NCBI GenBank assembly: GCA_016290715.1
Contig: JAEEUY010000007.1
Coordinates: 1-20,909 of the forward strand
DNA: 20,909 nt
From: Bacteroidales bacterium
GTDB taxonomy: Bacteria > Bacteroidota > Bacteroidia > Bacteroidales > WCHB1-69
Direction: 5' to 3'
A model generated the notes under the pieces. It was given only the letters and a program-made list of their open reading frames with translations. It had not been told where the DNA came from and searched no databases. The position numbers were made by a program, and so were the translations under genes. This document shows positions 7,979 to 15,479 of the stretch, one piece after another (positions within the stretch are counted from its first letter, which is position 1; every line of letters starts with the position of its first letter).

Positions 7979-8029
7979 TAATGGTTTAGCATTTTTTTTG
8001 TGGTTGCAATCATTAGAAATCCCTCCACA
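7979..8029 (-). ncRNA. SAM-II riboswitch in the metK leader
   Basis: Read on the minus strand, TGTGG (8029-8025) pairs with CCACA (8003-7999) as the P1 stem. The loop holds GATTT...ATTGCAA, matching the SAM-II consensus loop (GAUUU...UUGCA), and is followed by an A-rich linker and the conserved GCTAAA (7990-7985). A pseudoknot helix is also present: TAATG in the loop (8015-8011) is complementary to CATTA (7983-7979). Layout, conserved bases and pseudoknot agree with the SAM-II class (Rfam RF00521), which binds S-adenosylmethionine. It begins about 12 bases after the promoter -7 box and sits before metK, the expected target. The aptamer ends about 58 bases before the start codon, with no Shine-Dalgarno or terminator visible, so the switching mechanism is not clear. 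Confidence 0.9.
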
Positions 8030-8040
8030 TTTTTTCGCTG

Positions 8041-8048
8041 CAAAAGTA
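8041..8048 (-). promoter_or_regulatory. Bacteroidota -7 promoter element for metK operon
   Basis: Minus-strand TACTTTTG matches TAnnTTTG. Transcription would start a few bases downstream, just before the first paired base of the SAM-II aptamer (8029), which supports both calls. The -33 region is A/T-rich without a clear TTG. Confidence 0.7.
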
Positions 8049-8072
8049 CACTATTTTTTTTGCATATACATG

Positions 8073-8105
8073 GATAAAAATAATTTTCTTAAAAATCTTT
8101 TTATC
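8073..8105 (-). terminator. A/T-rich inverted repeat, possible terminator of the rel/spoT operon
   Basis: GATAAAAA (8073-8080) and TTTTTATC (8098-8105) form an 8-bp inverted repeat, extended inside by ATTTT/AAAAT around a CTTA loop (read on the plus strand). It lies just after the stop of the deacetylase-like gene and just upstream of the metK promoter, where a terminator is expected. It has almost no G/C, so the assignment is weak. Confidence 0.35.
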
Positions 8106-8117
8106 GCTATTTTTCAA

Positions 8118-9449
8118 TTAATCATTTAAGATAATTTTCTGATAATGAATAATAAAAGGTCGATAAACGCGATTGTACCATGAGGAAAATTCCCGTTCGG
8201 TGGAGGTGCTGTGCCATAATAAGGTGCATTCACCTTCGGCATCAAGGCAGGTTTGTAAAAGTTGGCAGAGCTTTTGGTAGGTTGCGGTTATGTTTTGTCG
8301 GCGATGGATGATGAAAGTGGTATCCATTGCGATGAGAGGATGTTCCATAACCTTTAGTGGCTGGTCGTTGGTTAGGTCGTATAGGGGAAATGGGTGGCAG
8401 GTGCCGCATCGGAACCCTTCTTGTTCGGCATATCCTAAAGTGTAATCGTCGGTGATGCCTGCCTCCTCCCAAATCTTAGGTGTCACAATGGCATTAAAAC
8501 GGAGAAAATGCTGGCGGTGCAGTTTGATGGGTTGTGCGGAACAACGGTCTATTCGCTCTTTCTCCCTTTGGAAGAGGTCGGTTTGGTTATAAGAATCATA
8601 ACTTCCGTGCAACCCGACTTGTTTTTTATTCCCGATGATGGTTTGTAACAAGTACCGTACTTCTTTGCTGTTTATGTCGTAGGTGCAATCTTTTTCCCCA
8701 TCACACAAGGCCTTAAAAAAGAATATTTCGTCGCCATCTTCAGGTAGCAGTTGCATGAGGTTGGCAATGGCAATAATATAAGGGTCGAGAAAACGGTTTT
8801 GCCAGCACCGTTTCAATTGTTTGCAGGATTTAACCATCATGGAAAAACTGTGACGCGCAATAAGGTCGCCACCGATGATCGTGCGGAGATTCTTTGCCCA
8901 ATTTCCAAAACGGAACAGAATGTCAATGTCGTGGGTTAACAATAATTTCCCTTTGTTGGCCTTTGGTTGGAGGTTGGGGAAATGACGGCAGGTCCATTCG
9001 CGTAATGTCAAAGCATATTCATCAATTATCGGATAATCAATGAATTGATAAAGACAGGGTAAGCTATTATGGTATGGGAAACGTTGGTGTTTGTCAAGGT
9101 CTTTATGATAGGTTTCCTCATATCGCGATAAGAGAAAAAAAGGAAGTGTAACCAAATCGCAATGGATGTCTATGGTCTGTCCGTTGATGGTGTAGAGTGC
9201 GGAAGTGTTTTCTTTTTGGCAGACAGGAATGGTATGTTTTAAGGGGGAATTCACTTTTTGCAACGGCAGTGTGCCTTGTAACAACTGTTCGTTTTTTTCT
9301 TCGTCCATGATCCAAAAATGGAACCCTATGTCGTGTATTTTAACACAAATATCTGAATCATAAATTGTTATGTTTGTTTCGGTGTCAGGAAAAGCGACCT
9401 TAAAAAGGTGGGATAGTGTATAGCTGATAGCGTTGGATGATAACTTCAT
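8118..9449 (-). CDS. Polysaccharide deacetylase-like protein (NodB-fold, Bacteroidota type)
   Basis: A 443-aa protein with an N-terminal region of about 165 residues containing FFLLSRYEE (104-112), followed by a deacetylase-like domain starting at LLLTHDIDIL, where THDID (172-176) corresponds to the first metal-binding motif of NodB-type carbohydrate esterases. VGLHGSYDS (near residue 290) and a C-terminal LLWHST resemble the later motifs of the fold. This architecture matches Bacteroidota proteins annotated as polysaccharide deacetylase family, often associated with surface-polysaccharide genes. No signal peptide is evident, so it may act in the cytoplasm. Substrate is unknown. It is the last gene of the five-gene operon, 13 bases after the EamA transporter gene, followed by an A/T-rich inverted repeat. 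Confidence 0.8.
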   Translation of the reverse strand: MKLSSNAISYTLSHLFKVAFPDTETNITIYDSDICVKIHDIGFHFWIMDEEKNEQLLQGTLPLQKVNSPLKHTIPVCQKENTSALYTINGQTIDIHCDLVTLPFFLLSRYEETYHKDLDKHQRFPYHNSLPCLYQFIDYPIIDEYALTLREWTCRHFPNLQPKANKGKLLLTHDIDILFRFGNWAKNLRTIIGGDLIARHSFSMMVKSCKQLKRCWQNRFLDPYIIAIANLMQLLPEDGDEIFFFKALCDGEKDCTYDINSKEVRYLLQTIIGNKKQVGLHGSYDSYNQTDLFQREKERIDRCSAQPIKLHRQHFLRFNAIVTPKIWEEAGITDDYTLGYAEQEGFRCGTCHPFPLYDLTNDQPLKVMEHPLIAMDTTFIIHRRQNITATYQKLCQLLQTCLDAEGECTLLWHSTSTEREFSSWYNRVYRPFIIHYQKIILND

Positions 9450-9462
9450 GATTTTATAGGGA

Positions 9463-10392
9463 TTATTTTTGGGTCGGGGTTAAATTGTTGGCGGCTGCGC
9501 GACTTTTGTTGACAAGAATCATTCCGCTAATGATTGCCACAACCGCAATGATTTTCTGGATACTGATCACATCCATGCCGAGGTAGATGCTAATGATCGC
9601 TGCTATCAGAGGTTGTTCATAGGTATATAAGCTCAGTACGGTGGGGCGCAAGCGTTTTTGTCCGATAGGCAGCAAAAAATAGGCAACAAATGTAGCAAAA
9701 AAGATAAGGAAGCCTAATTCAAGCCAATAGTTGGTAGGCACCAGCATATAATTGATGGAAGATAATTCTTTAAAACTCAGTGGGAAGGCAGCCAAAGTAG
9801 AGAACAGAAACATCCATTTCATAAAGGTAATGGTGTGGTACCGATTGATGAGAGGACGAAAAATGCCGAGATAAAGGGCAAAGAAGAGTGCATTGAGAAT
9901 CATGAGGATGATACCTGACGGGTGCGAATGTGCAAGGGTCGTAGGGGCTTGGGTAGTGTTGAGAATCAGTAAGGTAACTCCCATGAAACTGATTGCTACT
10001 CCGCCTGCTTTTTTGAGGGTGATAGGTTCTTTGAGCACTATGGCGGCGATAAACATGGTGAATATAGGGGTGAAGCAGGCTAATAAGGCCACATCTATCG
10101 GCGTGGCTAATGAAATGGCATTGAGAAAGGTGTATTGCGTGGCAAAAAGTCCTAACATAGATGCTCCGAAAATACTGAATAAATCATGCAAGGGTACTTT
10201 TTCGCGGGGAGTGAAAAGGGAGATTAGCCAGAACAAAAGCGCTGCCCCCAGCGACCGTAGGAAAAACAATCCCATCGGTGATATAAGCCGGCTGTTTGTA
10301 ATGTCTTTGCAGATAATGACATTGATGGCGAAAATGAGATATACGCCAAATATAGCCAGATGTCCTATCCACTTTTGTCGGTTTTCGCCCAT
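9463..10392 (-). CDS. EamA/DMT-family transporter
   Basis: A 309-aa integral membrane protein with about ten hydrophobic helices arranged as two EamA repeats (roughly 10-140 and 160-300). This is the drug/metabolite transporter topology. Typical features are the GLFFLRSLGAALLF helix near residue 45, LKEPITLKKAGGVAISFMGV closing the first repeat and YEQPLIAAIISIYLG in the second. Members export amino acids, metabolites or drugs; the substrate cannot be told from sequence. It starts 2 bases after the rel/spoT stop, so it is almost surely co-transcribed with it. Confidence 0.92.
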   Translation of the reverse strand: MGENRQKWIGHLAIFGVYLIFAINVIICKDITNSRLISPMGLFFLRSLGAALLFWLISLFTPREKVPLHDLFSIFGASMLGLFATQYTFLNAISLATPIDVALLACFTPIFTMFIAAIVLKEPITLKKAGGVAISFMGVTLLILNTTQAPTTLAHSHPSGIILMILNALFFALYLGIFRPLINRYHTITFMKWMFLFSTLAAFPLSFKELSSINYMLVPTNYWLELGFLIFFATFVAYFLLPIGQKRLRPTVLSLYTYEQPLIAAIISIYLGMDVISIQKIIAVVAIISGMILVNKSRAAANNLTPTQK

Positions 10393-10394
10393 GC

Positions 10395-12647
10395 CTAAAC
10401 TAAATCAAACCCAACTCGTTCAATCTTTTCCAAATTGTCAATTTTCCCTAACTCTTCAATCAGTTTGTTGAGCGCATTTACATTTTCAATATATAACATC
10501 AGCTCACCTGTAAAGATGCCGTTTTTGGTCGCGATATTGAGTGAACGGATATTGAGGTTGTGTTGTGCAGAGATGATGTCAATAATTTCTTTGATCATTC
10601 CTTTTTTATCAAAACCTTCTAATTTGATGCCTGATAAGAAAGCGATTTCTTGTTCTTTGCGCCATTTTGCCTTGATGATACGGTTCCCGAATTTTGACAT
10701 TTGCTCAATGGCATCGGGACAGTTGGTGCGGTGAACAATAATTTCATCGCTGGATGTTTGAAAGCCTACAACTTGGTCGCCCGGCAGTGGTTTGCAACAA
10801 GGGGCGATGATATGTTTGATTTTGCCAGAAGCGCTTTCGTCCAACATGAAAATTTCCGGATTTTTCTCTAACTGCTCGTTGATGAGGGTGTCAATGGATT
10901 TGTTATTGTGTTTGGTGGAAATGATTTTTTGGAAAGACTCCAAATCCTTGTTTTTCTCGTTAGAGATGATTTGCGGAATTTTGTTTTTGGAGAGTTTGTG
11001 TTCGGCAACATAATTCCAAAATTCGATAGGCGATTTGATTCTGGTTGCTGCTTGAATCCTACCAATATTTTGGGGAGTATAGTCGATATGAAATTCATCA
11101 AAATATTCTTTGAGAATGCGCATTCCTTCTTGGGAGAACTTTTTCTGTTCTGACTTGATGGCTTCTTTGATGCACTCTTTGGCGCGGGAGGTTTTTACAT
11201 AATCAAACCATTCGAAGGTAGGTTGCTGGTTTTTGGAGGTGATGATTTCTATCTGGTCGCCATTTTTTAAAATGTAGTTGCGAGGCACGATGTTGGAGTT
11301 TACTTTCCCGCCCAAGCATTTGTTTCCCAGATTGGTATGCAAGTCGTAGGCGAAATCGAGAAGGGTAGCGCCGGCGGGGAGCACGCGCATGTCGCCTTTG
11401 GGCGTGAAAACGTACACCTCTTTGAGCTCAAGATTGAGTTTTATCTCATTCAAGAAGTCGAGGGCACTGCCGTCTTCGCTTTTTAGTACGGTTCTGATTT
11501 TGGACAGCCACTCTTCCACACGATTGTCGTATTCTTTGGGAGTACGGCCTACTTCCTTATATTTGTAGTGGGCGGCAAATCCTCGTTCTGCAATCTCATC
11601 CATACGCTTGGAGCGGATTTGGACTTCAATCCATTTTCCACTATTGCTCATCACCGTTGTGTGCAACGCCTGATAGCCATTGGGTTTGGGCGTAGTTAGG
11701 AAATCGCGGATGCGGTCAGGTTTGTTATGAGGGTATATATTGCTCACTATCCGATAGATATCCCAACAGCGCTTGATCTCTTCTTGGGGTTCACAGTCAA
11801 AAACAAAGCGTACGGCAAAAATGTCGTAAACATCTTCAAAACTAACGTTTTGCCGCTTCATTTTTTGATAAATCGAGCTGATGGATTTGGTGCGCCCTGA
11901 TACCTCTGCGATAATATTCTCTTCTGCCAGTTGCTTTTGGATGGGTGCGATGAAATCCTTGATCATGCTTTCACGCGTTTTTTCGGTGTCTTTCAGTTTA
12001 TTGTAGATGGTGCGATAAGAAATCGGGTCGGTGTAGCGCATCGCGTAATCTTCCAATTCACTCTTGATGCTATATAAACCGAGGCGGTGGGCAATAGGAA
12101 CATAGAAATAGGAAGTCTCAGACGAGATTTTCCATTGTTTTTCGGGCGGCATTGATTCCAACGTGCGCATATTGTGCAACCGATCAGCCAATTTGATCAA
12201 TATCACACGCACATCTTCCGACATGGAAAGAAAAATTTTCCGGAAGTTTTCGGCTTGAATGGATTCGTCACTGTTGATGGTGAGGTCTTCAATCTTGGTC
12301 AGTCCATCCGTTATTTTGGCCACTTTTTCTCCAAAGAGGTCGCGAATATCATCCAAAGTGTATTCGGTATCCTCCACCACATCGTGCAGAAGGGCGCAAA
12401 CCACGGAGGTCGTGCCCAAGTTGATTTCTTGGACAACGATTTTGGCTACTGCTAATGGATGGTAGATGTAAGGCTCTCCACTGCGGCGACGCATATCTTT
12501 GTGAGCCGAAGCTGCTAACGCCATCGCTTTATGGATTGTCTTACGCTGCTCTGTTGTCGTTTTGTCATACAGCAGCAGCAGTAGTTCTTTGTATTTCTTA
12601 AGAATGGTTTTTCTTTCAAGTTCTGCGTTTGGAATATAGATTTCCAT
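10395..12647 (-). CDS. rel: Bifunctional (p)ppGpp synthetase/hydrolase (Rel/SpoT)
   Basis: A long RSH enzyme of 750 aa that makes and degrades the alarmone (p)ppGpp. The hydrolase domain has His63, HDVVED (88-93) and LADRLHNMRT, so it appears active. The synthetase domain has SGRTKSISSIYQKM, VYDIFAVRFVFD, PKPNGYQALHTTVM and EVQIRS. The basic RIRD motif before PKPNGYQ resembles the RxKD motif of bifunctional enzymes rather than the acidic one of RelA. The C-terminal half contains TGS (VYVFTPKGDMRVLPAGATLL), a Cys-containing segment (IAPCCKPLPGD...HRTNC) and a final ACT domain, so ribosome sensing is expected. It follows nth by 24 bases and precedes the EamA gene by 2. Confidence 0.96.
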   Translation of the reverse strand: MEIYIPNAELERKTILKKYKELLLLLYDKTTTEQRKTIHKAMALAASAHKDMRRRSGEPYIYHPLAVAKIVVQEINLGTTSVVCALLHDVVEDTEYTLDDIRDLFGEKVAKITDGLTKIEDLTINSDESIQAENFRKIFLSMSEDVRVILIKLADRLHNMRTLESMPPEKQWKISSETSYFYVPIAHRLGLYSIKSELEDYAMRYTDPISYRTIYNKLKDTEKTRESMIKDFIAPIQKQLAEENIIAEVSGRTKSISSIYQKMKRQNVSFEDVYDIFAVRFVFDCEPQEEIKRCWDIYRIVSNIYPHNKPDRIRDFLTTPKPNGYQALHTTVMSNSGKWIEVQIRSKRMDEIAERGFAAHYKYKEVGRTPKEYDNRVEEWLSKIRTVLKSEDGSALDFLNEIKLNLELKEVYVFTPKGDMRVLPAGATLLDFAYDLHTNLGNKCLGGKVNSNIVPRNYILKNGDQIEIITSKNQQPTFEWFDYVKTSRAKECIKEAIKSEQKKFSQEGMRILKEYFDEFHIDYTPQNIGRIQAATRIKSPIEFWNYVAEHKLSKNKIPQIISNEKNKDLESFQKIISTKHNNKSIDTLINEQLEKNPEIFMLDESASGKIKHIIAPCCKPLPGDQVVGFQTSSDEIIVHRTNCPDAIEQMSKFGNRIIKAKWRKEQEIAFLSGIKLEGFDKKGMIKEIIDIISAQHNLNIRSLNIATKNGIFTGELMLYIENVNALNKLIEELGKIDNLEKIERVGFDLV

Positions 12648-12671
12648 AAATGTGTTTTTTATTTATAACAA

Positions 12672-13325
12672 CTAAAGTTGTGGATTGTTTTTATTAAAAA
12701 AAAGACAAACGGAAGTAATACCGCAATTATTACATTGCGGATTGCGTGCGGTGCAAATATAACGCCCATGTAAGATGAGCCAATGATGTGCCAAAGGGAT
12801 AATATCGGCGGGAAAATGTGCAACAAGTTGTTTTTCAACGGCTTCCGGTGTGCGGGCGTTTTCTACTAAGCCGATACGGTTGGCCACCCGAAAAACGTGC
12901 GTATCTACTGCCATCGCCGGATGATGATAGATAATGGCCAAAATGACATTGGCGGTTTTGCGGCCCACCCCTGGAAGTTTCTGCAAATCCTCCATATTGT
13001 CGGGCACTTCCCCTCCAAAATCCCGTACCAACATCTGCGCCAACCCGCTTAAATGGGCAGCTTTGTTGTTAGGGTAGGAGATGGATTTGATGAGTTCGAA
13101 TATATCATCGACAGTGGCTTGTGCCATCGCTTCGGGAGTGGGGTATTTGGCAAAAAGTGCGGGCGTAACCATATTTACCCGCTTGTCGGTGCATTGTGCT
13201 GAAAGCACGACAGCCACCAACAACTCAAAACTGTTTCGGTAGTTGAGTTCCGACGAAGCATTGGGATTGTTTTTGCTAAAATATTGAATGATGTATTCAT
13301 ATTTTTGCTGAATCGTTTTCTTCAT
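12672..13325 (-). CDS. nth: Endonuclease III (DNA glycosylase/AP lyase)
   Basis: A 217-aa base-excision repair enzyme that removes oxidised pyrimidines. The helix-hairpin-helix LPGVGRKTANVIL contains catalytic Lys123, and Asp141 lies in VDTHVFR. The [4Fe-4S] cluster ligands have the exact C-x6-C-x2-C-x5-C spacing (Cys191, 198, 201, 207). Length equals the usual Nth size. The start at 13325 overlaps the end of the symporter gene by 29 bases; the N-terminal KYEYIIQYF matches where family members begin, so I keep it. Overlap implies co-translation in the symporter-led operon. Confidence 0.97.
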   Translation of the reverse strand: MKKTIQQKYEYIIQYFSKNNPNASSELNYRNSFELLVAVVLSAQCTDKRVNMVTPALFAKYPTPEAMAQATVDDIFELIKSISYPNNKAAHLSGLAQMLVRDFGGEVPDNMEDLQKLPGVGRKTANVILAIIYHHPAMAVDTHVFRVANRIGLVENARTPEAVEKQLVAHFPADIIPLAHHWLILHGRYICTARNPQCNNCGITSVCLFFNKNNPQL

Positions 13326-14811
13326 CGCTATAGATTTTAAGTTTGTTACAATTTCCTTTTCGACTGATTAAAAGCAGTCCTAAAAATGTAAATAATCCGT
13401 TAATAATCAACAATTCAAATCCAAATTGATAGCCCCAGAAAAGTTCTTTGGAGTAGTGTGAGAGAAAATAACTGAGGGTAGGGGAAAGGATGGCAATGAC
13501 AGGAATCCAACAGGTATTTACGATTTCGCGGTGGGTATATATACAAAAAACAAATAATCCTAAAATGGGTCCGTAGGTGTAACTTGCCACATTGAAAATA
13601 ATGGTGATAAGGGCTTTGTTGTGATGTTGTGAGAAGAAAAGAATGGTGAAAAAGAAAAGGGATGCCACTCCCAGATGAATCAAACGCCGCAGTAAGACCT
13701 TCTTTTTCTCGCTGGAACATATTTTGTCAATGTTGATGAAATCAAAACAGATAGAGGTGGTTAATGCGGTCAGGGTTCCGTCGGCGCTGGAATATCCTGC
13801 CGAAATCAGTCCGATGATAAAGATGATGGCGGTAAAAGTTCCTAACGAATGGAATACGATTTCCGGATAAATTCTGTCGGTTTGGTGTGAAGAGATGAAA
13901 CTTGAAATATCGATGCCGCGGTGAGACGAGTAAACCAGCAACATTGCTCCAAGAAAGAGAAACAGGGCGTTGGCAATCACAAGAATACCTGAAAAAGTGA
14001 GCATATTTCTTTGTGCATCGCGGAGGTTTTTGCACGTGAGATTCTTTTGCATCATGTCTTGGTCAAGTCCCGTCATCACAATGGTGATGAACATCCCACT
14101 AATGATCTGTTTCACAAAGTAGTTTGGAAGATGCCAATCGGTTTCAAAAACTTTCGTATAGCCAGCACTTTGCATTTCATTCCAAATATGTGCCAATGGC
14201 ATATTCAACTCCTTGATTATTACGCTGATAGTAATGATGAGCGTGAGTAGCATAAAGGTGGTTTGCAGCGTATCTGTCCATACTACGGTTTTAATCCCTC
14301 CCCGATAAGTATAAAGGAGGATGATGATAATCATAATCAATGAGGTAACCCAAATGGGAATGTGCCAGGCATCAAAGACAAAAATTTGCAGCACATAAAT
14401 AACAAGATACATACGAAGTGCAGAGCCTAACAAACGGGAGATGATGAAAAAGGCAGAGCCTGTTTTTCGTGCATGGGTGCCCAACCGGAAACTTAAAATT
14501 TCGTAGATGGAGGTTACATTGTGTTTGTAGTAAATGGGAAGGAGGATGTAGGCAATGGCAATGTAGCCCAGTATGTATCCAAGTACAACCCCAAAGTAAG
14601 TGAACTGGATATTGGCCACATCCCCGGGAACCGACATGAATGTAACCCCCGACAAGGAGGCTCCAATCATGCCGTAGGCAACTACAAACCACGGCGACTT
14701 GCGGTTTCCGGTAAAATAGGTGGAGTTGGTCGCCCTACGCGACGTAAACCACATAATGACAAAAAGAAGTAAGGTATATAAAGTGAAGAAAAATAAGATA
14801 AGTTTTTCCAT
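13297..14811 (-). CDS. Sodium:solute symporter (SSS family)
   Basis: A 504-aa inner-membrane symporter with about 13 hydrophobic helices. Family features are YFTGNRKSPWFVVAYGMIGASLSGVTF (Na+-site region, helix 1, quoted in part), GYILGYI, a YTYRGGIKTVVWTDTLQ segment after the helix-5 region, and SAGYSSADGTLTALT in the helix-8 Na+ site. The substrate is not evident. The frame extends upstream to 14943, but the TAnnTTTG promoter at 14834-14841 lies inside that extension, so the start is the ATG at 14811, where a helical N-terminus begins (MEKLILFFFTLY). It is first gene of the nth/rel operon. Confidence 0.9.
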   Translation of the reverse strand: MEKLILFFFTLYTLLLFVIMWFTSRRATNSTYFTGNRKSPWFVVAYGMIGASLSGVTFMSVPGDVANIQFTYFGVVLGYILGYIAIAYILLPIYYKHNVTSIYEILSFRLGTHARKTGSAFFIISRLLGSALRMYLVIYVLQIFVFDAWHIPIWVTSLIMIIIILLYTYRGGIKTVVWTDTLQTTFMLLTLIITISVIIKELNMPLAHIWNEMQSAGYTKVFETDWHLPNYFVKQIISGMFITIVMTGLDQDMMQKNLTCKNLRDAQRNMLTFSGILVIANALFLFLGAMLLVYSSHRGIDISSFISSHQTDRIYPEIVFHSLGTFTAIIFIIGLISAGYSSADGTLTALTTSICFDFINIDKICSSEKKKVLLRRLIHLGVASLFFFTILFFSQHHNKALITIIFNVASYTYGPILGLFVFCIYTHREIVNTCWIPVIAILSPTLSYFLSHYSKELFWGYQFGFELLIINGLFTFLGLLLISRKGNCNKLKIYSDEENDSAKI

Positions 14812-14833
14812 GAATTTTCTGAATAAGAAAATG

Positions 14834-14841
14834 CAAAGATA
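14834..14841 (-). promoter_or_regulatory. Bacteroidota -7 promoter element for symporter/nth/rel operon
   Basis: Minus-strand TATCTTTG matches TAnnTTTG, 22 bases before the ATG at 14811. It rules out the longer reading frame that starts at 14943. Confidence 0.65.
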
Positions 14842-14998
14842 CAGTATTAAATGGAAATAATACCCGTATTTTCCGAAATTTATGCACAATGAAGTGTGAT
14901 TAAAATGGAAGAATAAAGTGATTTGGATTTTTAAATAATTCAAAACACTTTAAAAATCAGCATATTAAAGAAAAAATAAAAAAATATTAAAAAAAATG

Positions 14999-15028
14999 TT
15001 GTAAACAAAAATAAAAAATGTATTTTTG
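14999..15028 (+). promoter_or_regulatory. tRNA operon promoter (TTG - 19 bases - TAnnTTTG)
   Basis: TTG at 14999-15001 and TATTTTTG at 15021-15028 are separated by 19 bases, matching the Bacteroidota vegetative consensus in both boxes and spacing. A strongly A/T-rich stretch (about 14935-15000) lies upstream and may act as an UP-like element. This is the best promoter in the window, consistent with a highly expressed tRNA unit. Confidence 0.8.
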
Positions 15029-15079
15029 CAACCTCAAAAATGAGCAAGGTTATTTGAAAATCACATACAAAAAAAATAA

Positions 15080-15152
15080 GCCGATGTAGCTCAGTTGGTA
15101 GAGCAGCTGATTTGTAATCAGCCGGTCGGCGGTTCGAGTCCGTCTATCGGCT
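15080..15152 (+). tRNA. tRNA-Thr (anticodon TGT)
   Basis: A 73-base cloverleaf. Acceptor GCCGATG pairs with TATCGGC, the anticodon stem CTGA/TCAG flanks loop TTTGTAA (anticodon TGT), and the T-arm has GGTTCGAGTCC. CCA is not encoded. It is the first tRNA of the cluster. Confidence 0.97.
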
Positions 15153-15156
15153 CATT

Positions 15157-15238
15157 GGGAGGGTACCAGAGCGGTCAAATGGGGCAGACTGTAAATCTGT
15201 TGGCTAAGCCTTCGGAGGTTCGAATCCTTCCCCTCCCA
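15157..15238 (+). tRNA. tRNA-Tyr (anticodon GTA)
   Basis: An 82-base class II tRNA with acceptor GGGAGGG/CCCTCCC, anticodon stem CAGA/TCTG around loop CTGTAAA (anticodon GTA) and a long variable arm (TTGGCTAAGCCTTCG region), as expected for bacterial tRNA-Tyr. CCA is not encoded; it lies 4 bases after tRNA-Thr. Confidence 0.97.
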
Positions 15239-15243
15239 CTCTC

Positions 15244-15316
15244 GCGGAAGTAGCTCATTTGGCAGAGCGACAGCCTTCCAAGCTGTAGGTAGCGGGTTCG
15301 AGACCCGTCTTCCGCT
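15244..15316 (+). tRNA. tRNA-Gly (anticodon TCC)
   Basis: A 73-base cloverleaf with acceptor GCGGAAG/CTTCCGC, anticodon stem ACAGC/GCTGT around loop CTTCCAA (anticodon TCC) and T-arm GGGTTCGAGACCC. CCA is not encoded. It is the last tRNA of the cluster and is followed directly by a terminator. Confidence 0.97.
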
Positions 15317-15332
15317 CTCCGTGAAATCCATT

Positions 15333-15362
15333 AACCCGACAATTCCTTTGTCGGGTTTTTTT
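15333..15362 (+). terminator. Intrinsic terminator of the tRNA operon
   Basis: AACCCGACAA (15333-15342) and TTGTCGGGTT (15348-15357) form a perfect 10-bp stem with a 5-base loop, followed by a T-run to 15362. It ends the Thr-Tyr-Gly tRNA transcript. Confidence 0.93.
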
Positions 15363-15436
15363 ATTGCCGTTTCCTGACTTCCCCCATTTTACTACAAAGG
15401 CAGGTTCTTTGTTATAAAAAAATCACGAAATATTAG

Positions 15437-15444
15437 TATTTTTG
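15437..15444 (+). promoter_or_regulatory. Bacteroidota -7 promoter element for the MATE gene
   Basis: TATTTTTG matches TAnnTTTG, 35 bases before the ATG at 15480 and downstream of the tRNA terminator. A TTTG at 15408-15411 lies further upstream than the usual 19-base spacing, so the -33 box is unclear. Confidence 0.65.
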
Positions 15445-15479
15445 CAGCCACAAACATTTGATTTACTGATTATTTGTTT

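Noticed and set aside
9893..10471. Plus-strand 192-codon frame antisense to the EamA gene and the rel 3' end
   Set aside because: The opposite-strand genes are clear family members with operon spacing; this frame shows no domain.
14812..14943. 44-codon N-terminal extension of the sodium:solute symporter
   Set aside because: The promoter at 14834-14841 lies inside it; the ATG at 14811 begins the first helix.
14935..15000. Very A/T-rich stretch as a possible replication origin or attachment site
   Set aside because: It has no DnaA boxes, direct repeats or integrase nearby; it sits just before a strong tRNA promoter and is better read as upstream promoter DNA.
15080..15316. tRNA cluster as an integration site for a mobile element
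   Set aside because: No integrase, no repeated tRNA 3' end and no foreign cargo are seen on either side.
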